A stretch of DNA of 6,005 nt from DATGEP01 sp035310125 (GCA_035310125.1 DATGEP010000363.1:1-6005), one strand, 5' to 3'; counted from the stretch's first letter, positions 1-6,003 are shown. The notes: generated by a model not told the origin, from the sequence alone. Translations and numbers: made by a program.

Positions 1-22
1 CTTCGAGAGGCGCTAAACAGAT

Positions 23-36
23 AGCACCATGGTGCT
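23..36. repeat. Perfect 14-bp palindrome
   Basis: The sequence AGCACCATGGTGCT reads identically on both strands, with no loop. A palindrome of this kind could be a dimeric regulator site, but one of this length is expected by chance roughly once in a few windows of this size. A frame ending in TAG at 22-24 (last residues LREALNR) runs off the left edge, so the palindrome could lie just after an upstream gene. It lacks a loop and a T-run, so it is not a typical intrinsic terminator. No function is assigned. Confidence 0.3.
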
Positions 37-192
37 GTCGTGGCGTGGAGTGGACCTGTCCGGCGCCGCGCTTGCCGGGGCCAGCCGCAGGCTATCTCAT
101 GGCGCTCGCGTGACTCTGGGCGGGCCGAGTTCCCGGGCCCGAACAGCACGTGGCCTGCCCCGCGGGTTGGCCCCACTTTACGGCACGATCAC

Positions 193-221
193 TTGCGACC
201 AGTCCCATGTTCCAGTATCGT
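193..221 (+). promoter_or_regulatory. Candidate sigma-70-type promoter
   Basis: TTGCGA (193-198) and TATCGT (216-221) are separated by 17 bp and each match four of six bases of the -35 and -10 consensus. A start site would fall near 228, inside the inverted repeat at 224-237. The next confident gene begins at 552, so this promoter would give a leader of over 300 bases. The matches are modest and the call is tentative. Confidence 0.25.
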
Positions 222-223
222 AG

Positions 224-237
224 TGGAAACGGTTCCA
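224..237. promoter_or_regulatory. LacI-family-like operator candidate
   Basis: TGGAA-ACGG-TTCCA is a perfect 5-bp inverted repeat around a four-base centre containing CG. That is the general form of LacI/GalR-family operators, which are typically 14-bp dyads centred on CG. A further TTCCA lies at 210-214, so TTCCA and TGGAA half-sites alternate through 210-237. The repeat sits directly after a possible -10 box, where a repressor would block initiation. No LacI-type regulator or sugar gene is visible in the window, so the link is by site shape only. Confidence 0.33.
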
Positions 238-551
238 AATGTCTGTGCGCGGCTCACGCGCCGAGGGCGACGGGAGGACAGCGCGTCAGGGCGCTGCGGG
301 CTCTCGACGGCCCGACGCTTCACACGCCTGTGGTGATGGCCGTACGTGGTCTGACGGCCCGGGCACTGGCGGCCATAATCGATGAGTCCACCTTCGGCGA
401 GTCCGACACTGTGTGATGGACCACGAGCTTGCCGGCCAACTCCATGGCCAGGTCCAGCACGGCATTCCGAGAGGCAAGCTGAAAATCGGTTCGACGACCC
501 CCAGCAGCATCTGGCGCGCGAGCGCGCGGACCGACGCAGAACGGGTGCCCC

Positions 552-1130
552 ATGACCCCCGCCAACTCCACCCTGGTGGAAGCCTGGCAGCCGCGCACGC
601 TGCTCCGCACTGGCCTCCTCGCCGGTGCGACCGGCGCCGTCACCCTCGGCATCGCGGAGACCGTGTTCACGCTGATGCTGGGCGGCACGCCGGCCGATCC
701 ATTCCGGCGGGTGGCCTCCGTGGTACTGGGGCCGCAGGCATTCGCACCGAACTTCTCCCCGGTGCTCATCTGGCTGGCGGCGGCGGCAGTCCACGTTGGA
801 TTCTCGCTCCTCTTCGGACTCGTCTTCGTGTGGCTCGTGGCCGTGACCTTTCAGCTCAGCGCGCGCACTCCGCTGCTGCTGGTGTACGGCACGCTCTTCG
901 GCCTCGCCCTGTGGGAGTTGAACATCTTGACCATCCTCCGCCTCGTCCGCCCGGCGGTGGCACCCGAATTCGGGCTCGCCAATCAGGTCTGGAATGGCAT
1001 CATCGCCTACGCGATCTTCTACGGCCTGGTGCTCGGCGCCTACGTGGCGCGAGCTCGACCCGGCGTTGTGGCGGACTGGAAGCGCTCAGGGCGCCCCGCC
1101 ATCGCAAAGGGGATGCAGCGTGGACTCTAG
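552..1130 (+). CDS. Four-helix membrane protein of unknown function
   Basis: This 192-residue protein is strongly hydrophobic, with four predicted membrane helices at about residues 17-43, 70-98, 107-129 and 146-166. Between them are a short polar loop (45-69) and a basic C-terminal tail (RARPGVVADWKRSGRP). It contains small-residue-rich helix patterns and one histidine, H81, at the start of helix 2, but no cysteine pair or recognisable catalytic motif. I do not recognise the family with certainty; it resembles uncharacterised DUF-type inner-membrane proteins. The ATG at 552 is the first plausible start and its ribosome site is weak (a G-run at 543-545). The gene overlaps the oxidoreductase that follows by 11 bases, so the two are probably translationally coupled. 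The protein may be an assembly factor, an anchor or a quinone-side partner of that enzyme, which is inference from position only. Confidence 0.82.
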   Translation: MTPANSTLVEAWQPRTLLRTGLLAGATGAVTLGIAETVFTLMLGGTPADPFRRVASVVLGPQAFAPNFSPVLIWLAAAAVHVGFSLLFGLVFVWLVAVTFQLSARTPLLLVYGTLFGLALWELNILTILRLVRPAVAPEFGLANQVWNGIIAYAIFYGLVLGAYVARARPGVVADWKRSGRPAIAKGMQRGL

Positions 1131-2625
1131 TGTCGATTTCGGCTTTCCGGTCTGGATCCGGCTGACTCACCTGTTCAACATCCTGTTCATTACCTTGCTG
1201 ATCCGGAGTGGAATTGAGATCCTGGCTGCCCACCCGAAGCTGTACCTGAAGGACGACTGCACACCAGGCACCGAGTGGATTCGGTTCACACCGCGGCAAA
1301 TGGTCGACGACAAGTTCTGGACCGGCAAGGACGAGCAGGAAGCCTATTCGTCATGGGTCTCGCTGCCGGGTGGCAAGCATCTGGGGCTGGGGCGCCAGTG
1401 GCATTTCCTGGGTGTCCTGGGGTGGACCCTGACGGGCGTGACCTACGTGGTGCTGCTCTTCGTCACGCCCGAGTGGCGGCGGCTTGTTCCCACCTCCTGG
1501 GACATCTTCCCGCAGGCCTGGCAGAGCATCGTGATGTATCTGCGCCTCGAGCTTCCGCCAGCCGGCAACCCGTACAACGCCGCCCAGCAGCTGGCGTACT
1601 TCTCGATCATCTTCTTGTTGTCGCCGCTCCAGATCGCCACCGGCCTCGCAATGGCGCCATCCGTTGCCGCGCGCTTTCCCTGGTATCCGTCGCTATTTGG
1701 TGGGCGCCAGGCGGCGCGCAACCTCCACTTCATTGGCCTGGTCGCCTTCGTGTCCTTCATCGTGCATCACGTGACTCTCGTCGTCGCGCACGGGCTTGGG
1801 GAGGAATTGGCGGCAGTGGTCCTTGGGGTTGAACGGGCCGCTTCACCGACACAGCAGTCGCTCGCGATCGGCATCATGGCGGCGTGGCTGGTCCTGGTGG
1901 TCCTGGTGAACGTCTGGGCCACGCGCACTGCACATGGCTCCCCGCGCTCGGTCCAGCACGCACTTCAGCGTGTGCTCGATCCGCTCCAGCGGGTGCTGCT
2001 TCACCACCTGGCGTCCCGTCAGCGCTATTCGCCCCAGGTCGTGACCGCCTCTCCGCGTGTCAATGGCTACCCGCCACAGGATGAGACGTATCAGGCGCTG
2101 GCCCGCGACGACTTTGGCGGATGGGCGCTCGAGGTGCGCGGGCTGGTCGATCAGCCCCTGCGACTGACGCTCGCTGACTTGCTTGCCATGGAGTCCGAGA
2201 CGCAGATCACCGAGCACATCTGCATCCAGGGTTGGTCGTTCCTCGCCGAGTGGACCGGAGTGCCACTGCGCGCGGTCCTCGAACAGGGTCGACCTTTGCC
2301 AGCGGCACGTTATGTGGTCCTGCACGCGATGGACGACAAGTCGGAGTCAGAGCCCGATCCAGAGGGGCCCGGGTACTTCTACGAGACGCTCGACCTGGAG
2401 CTGGCGAGGCATCCTCAAACACTGCTCGCCTACGCGATGAACGGGGAACGGCTATCGATCTTGCATGGTGCGCCGCTGCGGCTGCGGGTCGAAACGCAGC
2501 TCGGGTTCAAGAGTGTCAAGTGGCTCCGGGCGATCGAGCTGGTCGAGCAGTACGGGGCCAGTGGCGCAGGCCAGGGCGGCTGGCGCGAGGACTGGCAGCA
2601 CTACAGCCAGGACGCGTCCATTTAG
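1120..2625 (+). CDS. Cytochrome b / molybdopterin oxidoreductase fusion
   Basis: This 501-residue protein joins two domains. Residues 1-270 form a b-type cytochrome of the cytochrome b561 / thiosulfate-reductase-subunit kind. It has five predicted helices (about 17-37, 95-115, 157-178, 203-224, 248-267) and candidate haem-ligand histidines H17, H95, H203 and H216/H217. Residues 330-485 form a sulfite-oxidase/YedY-type molybdopterin-binding domain. C368, in HICIQGWS, is the expected molybdenum-ligating cysteine, followed by the family-typical EWTGVPL. The C-terminus (GGWREDWQHYSQDASI) looks like a natural family end, so the gene is not truncated by the adjacent element. Electrons probably pass between the quinone pool and a substrate at the molybdenum site; the substrate cannot be deduced. 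I chose GTG at 1120 because AAAGGGG (1106-1112) lies seven bases upstream and the first helix begins soon after. A longer in-frame start at 994 would lie inside the previous gene. No Tat signal is visible. Confidence 0.9.
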   Translation: MDSSVDFGFPVWIRLTHLFNILFITLLIRSGIEILAAHPKLYLKDDCTPGTEWIRFTPRQMVDDKFWTGKDEQEAYSSWVSLPGGKHLGLGRQWHFLGVLGWTLTGVTYVVLLFVTPEWRRLVPTSWDIFPQAWQSIVMYLRLELPPAGNPYNAAQQLAYFSIIFLLSPLQIATGLAMAPSVAARFPWYPSLFGGRQAARNLHFIGLVAFVSFIVHHVTLVVAHGLGEELAAVVLGVERAASPTQQSLAIGIMAAWLVLVVLVNVWATRTAHGSPRSVQHALQRVLDPLQRVLLHHLASRQRYSPQVVTASPRVNGYPPQDETYQALARDDFGGWALEVRGLVDQPLRLTLADLLAMESETQITEHICIQGWSFLAEWTGVPLRAVLEQGRPLPAARYVVLHAMDDKSESEPDPEGPGYFYETLDLELARHPQTLLAYAMNGERLSILHGAPLRLRVETQLGFKSVKWLRAIELVEQYGASGAGQGGWREDWQHYSQDASI

Positions 2626-2664
2626 GAGGTCCGGGCGACGACACCGATCACCAGCAAAGCCGGA
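2626..2664. other. Short host spacer before the RIT element
   Basis: These 39 bases separate the oxidoreductase stop codon from the left terminal repeat. I see no terminator hairpin with a T-run here, so operon transcripts could read into the element. An octamer CGTCCATT at 2615-2622, at the end of the oxidoreductase gene, matches the complement of the last eight bases of the window (5998-6005). That may be coincidence. Confidence 0.6.
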
Positions 2665-2745
2665 TCCATTACGCCGACCTTCGGATTATGCCGACCAGCC
2701 ACGTCCGGCGAACTCAGTTGGCCGCTTAGGAAGTCGGCATAATCA
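2665..2745 (+). repeat. Left terminal inverted repeat of the RIT element
   Basis: This 81-bp repeat matches the reverse complement of 5924-6003 with two mismatches (at 2707 and 2729) and one extra C (at 2722 or 2723), about 96% identity. The match begins at TCCATTACGCC and ends at GGCATAATCA, and flanking bases diverge immediately on the inner side. It lies between the oxidoreductase gene and ritA. Confidence 0.95.
2668..2743. promoter_or_regulatory. Left-end recombinase site array
   Basis: The 11-bp motif ATTAYGCCGAC occurs at 2668-2678 and 2685-2695 as direct copies 17 bp apart, and inverted as GTCGGCATAAT at 2733-2743. The second and third copies are symmetric about position 2714. A near-palindrome centred at 2715 (CGGC-G-AACT-C-AGTT-G-GCCG, 2706-2724) occupies almost the same centre. 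This nested symmetry is what would be expected of binding arms around a strand-exchange core. Which recombinase binds which arm cannot be told from sequence. Confidence 0.7.
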
Positions 2746-2770
2746 GAGCGACCTGAGCCACGCTTACCTC

Positions 2771-2794
2771 TTCCGAGGGATCTCGGAGAAGGAG
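2771..2794 (+). promoter_or_regulatory. Hairpin and ribosome binding site before ritA
   Basis: TCCGAG (2772-2777) and CTCGGA (2782-2787) are perfect inverted six-base arms around GGAT, extendable by a U-G pair at 2771/2788. The Shine-Dalgarno sequence AAGGAG (2789-2794) begins right after the stem and is five bases from the ATG at 2800. The strong site supports the 2800 start. The hairpin may modulate ritA translation or protect the transcript, which is inference. Confidence 0.5.
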
Positions 2795-2799
2795 CGAAT

Positions 2800-4014
2800 A
2801 TGGGTGGTAACCCGTCACGAGTTTGCGTGACCGGGCCGCTTGAGACGTACGTGTCCGGGTTTGCGTCGGAGTTAGTTCGGGTCGGCTACACGCAGAACGT
2901 TACGGCCGATCAGTTGCGGCTCTTTGCGCACCTCAGCCGGTGGCTGGCGACTCAGGGTCTCGAGGCAGCGGAGCTCACTGCAACAGTGGGCGATGCGTTC
3001 CTCACCGCCAGGCGGGCTGCCGGCTACAGGCTATGGTTGTCGCGCAAGGCGCTGAGGCCCCTGCTGGAGTACCTGCGAGACCTGGGTGCGGCGCCGCCGG
3101 AGCCGATCCGTGTGCCGACTCCCACAGAGGTGCTGCTTGAACGATATCGCGAGTATCTCACCTCCGAACGAGGGGTGGCGTGTACGACGGCGAGAGGCTA
3201 CGTCCATATGGTGCGGCCCTTTTTGCGCACACGCGAGGCGCCGGACGGGACGCTCGAGCTCACGGGTCTGGTCGCAGGCCACATCACGGCTTTTGTGGTG
3301 GCCGAAGCCCCTGGACGCCGCGTTGGTTCGGCCAAGCTGCTGGTCTGCGCGCTGCGGTCCTTCCTAGGGTTCCTCCACGTCGACGGAATGTTGGCCCATT
3401 CGTTGACCTCAGCGGTGCCAGCGGTGGCTGGTTCTCGGCTCGCCGGCCTCCCGAAAGGACTGACGTCTGGCCAGGTGCGGCAACTGCTGGCCAGCTGTGA
3501 CCAGCGCACCGCAGTCGGAAGTCGCGACTTCGCGGTCTTGACGATGCTCGTTCGTCTGGGCCTGCGGGCCGGCGAACTCGTTGCACTGGAACTAGCTGAC
3601 GTCGACTGGCGCGGCGGAGAGATCGTTGTGCGAGGCAAAGGCAACCGGTGCGAACGTCTGCCGCTGCCAGTGGATGTTGGCCAGGCCATCGTCACCTACC
3701 TGCAGCATGGTCGTCCTGCCAGTGAATGCCGACGGCTGTTCCTACGCATACGCGCTCCGCGTGGCGCGCTGACCTCGGGCGGCGTGACCAACATCGTGCT
3801 CGGCGCCGCGCGTAAGGCCGGCCTTCCGCCAGTGGCAGCCCATCGTCTCCGCCATACGGTGGCATCCGAGATGCTCCGTGCAGGCGCGCCACTCCGGGAG
3901 ATCGGGCAGGTACTGCGCCACCGCAGCCTGCTATCAACCGCCATCTACGCCAAGGTGGATCACCAGGCGTTGAGGCAGCTGGCACGCCCGTGGCCGGCTG
4001 GGGGCGTGGCATGA
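2800..4014 (+). CDS. ritA: RIT tyrosine recombinase A
   Basis: This 404-residue tyrosine recombinase is the first of the trio. Residues 1-110 are an additional N-terminal region, about 115-215 a SAM-like core-binding domain, and about 235-395 the catalytic domain. The catalytic set is complete: R256 (in GLRAGEL), K280 (RGKGNR), H348 and R351 (HRLRH), H374 (LRHRS) and the nucleophile Y383 (AIYAKV), nine residues after H374 as in XerC/XerD. The enzyme is expected to cleave DNA through a 3'-phosphotyrosine and exchange strands at the element ends. It is the longest of the three, which is usual for RitA-type members with their extended N-terminus. The start at 2800 has AAGGAG at 2789-2794. Its stop overlaps the ritB start as ATGA, indicating coupled translation. 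The gene order and extended N-terminus support the RitA assignment over a generic XerD-like integrase. Confidence 0.93.
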   Translation: MGGNPSRVCVTGPLETYVSGFASELVRVGYTQNVTADQLRLFAHLSRWLATQGLEAAELTATVGDAFLTARRAAGYRLWLSRKALRPLLEYLRDLGAAPPEPIRVPTPTEVLLERYREYLTSERGVACTTARGYVHMVRPFLRTREAPDGTLELTGLVAGHITAFVVAEAPGRRVGSAKLLVCALRSFLGFLHVDGMLAHSLTSAVPAVAGSRLAGLPKGLTSGQVRQLLASCDQRTAVGSRDFAVLTMLVRLGLRAGELVALELADVDWRGGEIVVRGKGNRCERLPLPVDVGQAIVTYLQHGRPASECRRLFLRIRAPRGALTSGGVTNIVLGAARKAGLPPVAAHRLRHTVASEMLRAGAPLREIGQVLRHRSLLSTAIYAKVDHQALRQLARPWPAGGVA

Positions 4015-4940
4015 TCGCGCTTCGGCCAGCGCTCAAGGACTACCTGAGCATGCGGCGGGCGCTGGGATACAAGCTCCAGCGTACCGAGAAGTTGCTCGCC
4101 GACTTCATCGGCTTTGTCGAAGCCAGCGCCAGCGAGCGAGTCACCATTGACCTGGCGATTGCCTGGGCGACTCTCCCCACCAAGGGAGCTATGAACTGGT
4201 GGGCCGGCCGCCTCACGGTCGTCAGGCGCTTCGCCACCTACCTTCACACCCTCGATCCCACCATTGAGGTGCCGCCCACCGACCTGCTGCCACTGCGGTC
4301 CCATCGAGCGGTGCCGTATCTGTACTCGGACGGCGACATTGTCGCCTTGATGACGGCCGCGGAAGAGATCCTGCGCTCCCCGCTACGCGTGCTGACCTAT
4401 CGAACGCTGATTGCCCTGCTCGCGGTGACCGGCATGCGCATCGGCGAAGCCATCCGCCTGAACAGGCACGATCTCGACTCCGAAGCCGGCGTGCTGACGG
4501 TGCGGCTCACCAAGTTCGGCAAGTCCCGCGAGTTGCCCCTGCACACTTCCACGCTCGACGCTCTCCACGGGTATCTCCGGCAGCGGGACCAGTTGCTTCA
4601 AAGGCCAGCAGCACCGAGCCTGTTCATCTCCACGGCCGGCACTCGGCTGCTGTACTGCAACGTGCATTGGACCTTCCTCCGCCTGGTGCGCCACGTCGGT
4701 CTCCAGCCACGCTCGACGGCGTGTCGGCCGCGCCTCCACGATCTGCGTCATAGCTTCGCCGTCCGCACCGTGATTGACGCCTATCGCGCCGATATCGACG
4801 TTGCAGCACGCTTGCCGCTCCTATCCACGTACCTCGGCCATGTGCATCCCGCCAATACGTATTGGTATTTGTCCGCCGCGCCAGAGCTGCTAGCCCTGGC
4901 TGGCAAACGCCTGGAGCGCAGCCTCGAGGAGCCAATATGA
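4011..4940 (+). CDS. ritB: RIT tyrosine recombinase B
   Basis: This is the middle recombinase of the trio, 309 residues long. Residues 1-95 form the core-binding domain, beginning with IALRPALKDYLSMRRALGYK, and about 105-300 form the catalytic domain. Catalytic residues are R143 (GMRIGE), K168 (TKFGKSR), H243 and R246 (HDLRH), H277 (LGHVH) and Y286 (YWYLSA), nine residues after H277. The ATG at 4011 overlaps the ritA stop (ATGA, 4011-4014). A GTG at 3990 in the same frame would add seven residues, but the overlap start fits the operon pattern and the family's usual beginning. The upstream G-run (4000-4004) is only a moderate ribosome site, so ritB probably depends on translation of ritA. Its role is presumably one subunit of a mixed recombination complex with RitA and RitC. 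Individual roles in RIT movement are not established to my knowledge. Confidence 0.93.
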   Translation: MIALRPALKDYLSMRRALGYKLQRTEKLLADFIGFVEASASERVTIDLAIAWATLPTKGAMNWWAGRLTVVRRFATYLHTLDPTIEVPPTDLLPLRSHRAVPYLYSDGDIVALMTAAEEILRSPLRVLTYRTLIALLAVTGMRIGEAIRLNRHDLDSEAGVLTVRLTKFGKSRELPLHTSTLDALHGYLRQRDQLLQRPAAPSLFISTAGTRLLYCNVHWTFLRLVRHVGLQPRSTACRPRLHDLRHSFAVRTVIDAYRADIDVAARLPLLSTYLGHVHPANTYWYLSAAPELLALAGKRLERSLEEPI

Positions 4941-5926
4941 GTGCCCTCGCTCCGACCTTGCAGGCGTTCTTCACCGACCGGCTGGTCCGTCAGCGCCATG
5001 CCAGCCCAGAGACGGTGGCCGCCTACCGTGATGCGCTCCGACTTCTGGTCTGCTTCGCGTCGCGCCAACTGCACAAGCTGCCGTCACAGCTCGGCATCGA
5101 CGACCTGGATGCCAGCCTGATCGCTTGCTTCCTCGATCACCTGGAGCGGGAGCGAGGCAACAGCGTGCGCACCCGCAACGCCCGGTTGGCGGCCGTGCAC
5201 TCCCTTTTCCGCTATGCCGCCCTCCGCCATCCCGAACACGCCGAGCTTATCCAGCGGGTGCTCGCCATTCCTCCGAAGCGATTTGAGAGAGCGCTGATCA
5301 GCTTCCTCAGCCGCCAGGAGGTGGCTGCATTGCTCGCCAGCCCAGACCGCTCCACTTGGACCGGGCGGCGTGACCACGCGCTCCTCCTCCTGGGAATCCA
5401 GACCGGTCTGCGTGCCTCCGAACTCATCGGGCTGACCTGCGGCGATCTCCATCTTGGCCGCGGTCCGCACGTGAGCTGCCTCGGGAAGGGCCGGAAGAAC
5501 CGGATCACTCCCTTGATCGCTGGCACCGTGTCCACTCTGCGCGTCTGGCTGGCCGAACGACGTGGCGGTCCCACGGACCCGCTCTTCCCCACCCGCCGCG
5601 GCCGAGCGCTGAGCCGCGACGCCGTCGAACACCGGCTCGCCAAGTACGCGACCTCGGCTGCGATCCGATGCCCGTCCCTGCGGACCAAGCGGATATCGGC
5701 CCACGTTCTCCGGCATACGGCTGCCATGCAGTTGCTGCAAGCCGACGTCGACACCTCGGTGATCGCTCTCTGGCTCGGTCACGAGCACGTCGAGACCACG
5801 CAGATCTACCTGCACGCCGATCTGAGACTCAAAGAACGCGCACTCGCCCGAACCCAGCCGCCAGCCACTGAGCCGGGCCGCTTCCGTCCCTCCGACTCCC
5901 TGATCGCCTTCCTGGAGAGCTTGTGA
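4937..5926 (+). CDS. ritC: RIT tyrosine recombinase C
   Basis: This is the third recombinase, 329 residues long. Residues 5-100 form a SAM-like core-binding domain (FFTDRLVRQRHASPETVAAYRD is cut here by reading LVRQRHASPETVAAY). About 115-310 form the catalytic domain. Catalytic residues are R159 (GLRASEL), K184 (GKGRKNR), H256 and R259 (HVLRH), H282 (LGHEH) and Y291 (QIYLHAD), nine after H282. The ATG at 4937 overlaps the ritB stop as ATGA and is preceded by a strong ribosome site, GAGGAG (4926-4931), five bases upstream. An upstream in-frame start at 4862 would add 25 unlikely residues inside ritB. The stop codon TGA (5924-5926) is the first three bases of the right terminal repeat, so the coding region ends exactly where the element's end site begins. 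RitC members usually end in a short SLIAFLESL-like tail, as here. Confidence 0.93.
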   Translation: MSALAPTLQAFFTDRLVRQRHASPETVAAYRDALRLLVCFASRQLHKLPSQLGIDDLDASLIACFLDHLERERGNSVRTRNARLAAVHSLFRYAALRHPEHAELIQRVLAIPPKRFERALISFLSRQEVAALLASPDRSTWTGRRDHALLLLGIQTGLRASELIGLTCGDLHLGRGPHVSCLGKGRKNRITPLIAGTVSTLRVWLAERRGGPTDPLFPTRRGRALSRDAVEHRLAKYATSAAIRCPSLRTKRISAHVLRHTAAMQLLQADVDTSVIALWLGHEHVETTQIYLHADLRLKERALARTQPPATEPGRFRPSDSLIAFLESL

Positions 5927-6003
5927 TTATGCCGACTTCTTAAGCGCCAACTGAGTTCGCTGGACGTGGCTGGTCGGCATAATCCGAAGGTCGGCGTAAT
6001 GGA
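5924..6003 (-). repeat. Right terminal inverted repeat of the RIT element
   Basis: This 80-bp repeat is the inverted counterpart of 2665-2745, one base shorter through loss of a C in the central region. It starts with the ritC stop codon and ends at 6003, two bases before the window edge. The match may extend further than can be tested, because only two bases beyond it are visible, and those differ from the left flank. Confidence 0.94.
5926..6000. promoter_or_regulatory. Right-end recombinase site array
   Basis: ATTATGCCGAC lies at 5926-5936, with inverted copies GTCGGCATAAT at 5973-5983 and GTCGGCGTAAT at 5990-6000, mirroring the left end. The outermost copy at both ends has C/G in place of T/A at the fifth motif position. 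The central dyad is AACT-G-AGTT (5949-5957), but its outer flank is less symmetric than at the left end. The layout suggests three recombinase binding arms per end with a shared core. Confidence 0.7.

Larger units (their letters stand above)
38..551. other. Non-coding or decayed region upstream of the operon
   Basis: No reading frame here resembles a known protein family. Plus-strand frames give arginine-, alanine- and proline-rich translations typical of random high-GC DNA. On the minus strand a frame from an ATG at 553 to a stop at 320 (77 codons) has a fairly natural-looking C-terminal half (LDLAMELAGKLVVHH) and mostly G or C at third positions. It could be a small divergent gene or a gene remnant, but I recognise no family. 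No tRNA, rRNA or known riboswitch is apparent. A candidate promoter and operator lie at 193-237. Confidence 0.5.
2665..6003 (+). mobile_element. Complete RIT (recombinase in trio) element
   Basis: Three different tyrosine recombinase genes lie in one direction with ATGA overlaps and are enclosed by long, nearly identical inverted repeats. This is the defining layout of RIT elements, reported from many bacterial phyla and usually about 3-4 kb long. All three recombinases retain complete active sites, both ends are present and no frame is broken, so the element appears potentially mobile. It carries no passenger gene. It lies 39 bp after a host gene and does not interrupt any coding sequence seen here. 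Only two bases beyond the right end are in the window, so a target-site duplication cannot be judged. Tn554 was considered, but it has only two tyrosine recombinases plus a non-recombinase TnpC. Confidence 0.93.

Noticed and set aside
189..794. 201-residue minus-strand frame
   Set aside because: The translation is arginine- and glycine-rich without family features and overlaps the start of a confident membrane protein gene; it is probably a high-GC shadow.
994..1119. Longer N-terminus for the oxidoreductase starting at 994
   Set aside because: It would lie almost wholly inside the upstream membrane protein gene and adds a polar, arginine-rich stretch unlike the family. GTG at 1120 has a ribosome site and precedes the first helix.
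2668..2743. CRISPR-like repeats
   Set aside because: There are only three short copies in mixed orientation with unequal spacing, and they lie inside a transposon end.
4862..4936. Upstream start for ritC
   Set aside because: The added 25 residues are a shadow of ritB. The ATG at 4937 has GAGGAG and the ATGA overlap typical of the operon.
2800..5926. Prophage or conjugative-element integrase module
   Set aside because: There is no excisionase, phage or transfer gene, and no tRNA attachment site. The three overlapping recombinases are bounded tightly by the terminal repeats.
2665..6003. Tn554-type transposon or integron
   Set aside because: Tn554 has two tyrosine recombinases and an unrelated TnpC; integrons have one integrase and attC arrays. 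Three complete tyrosine recombinases with inverted ends fit RIT.
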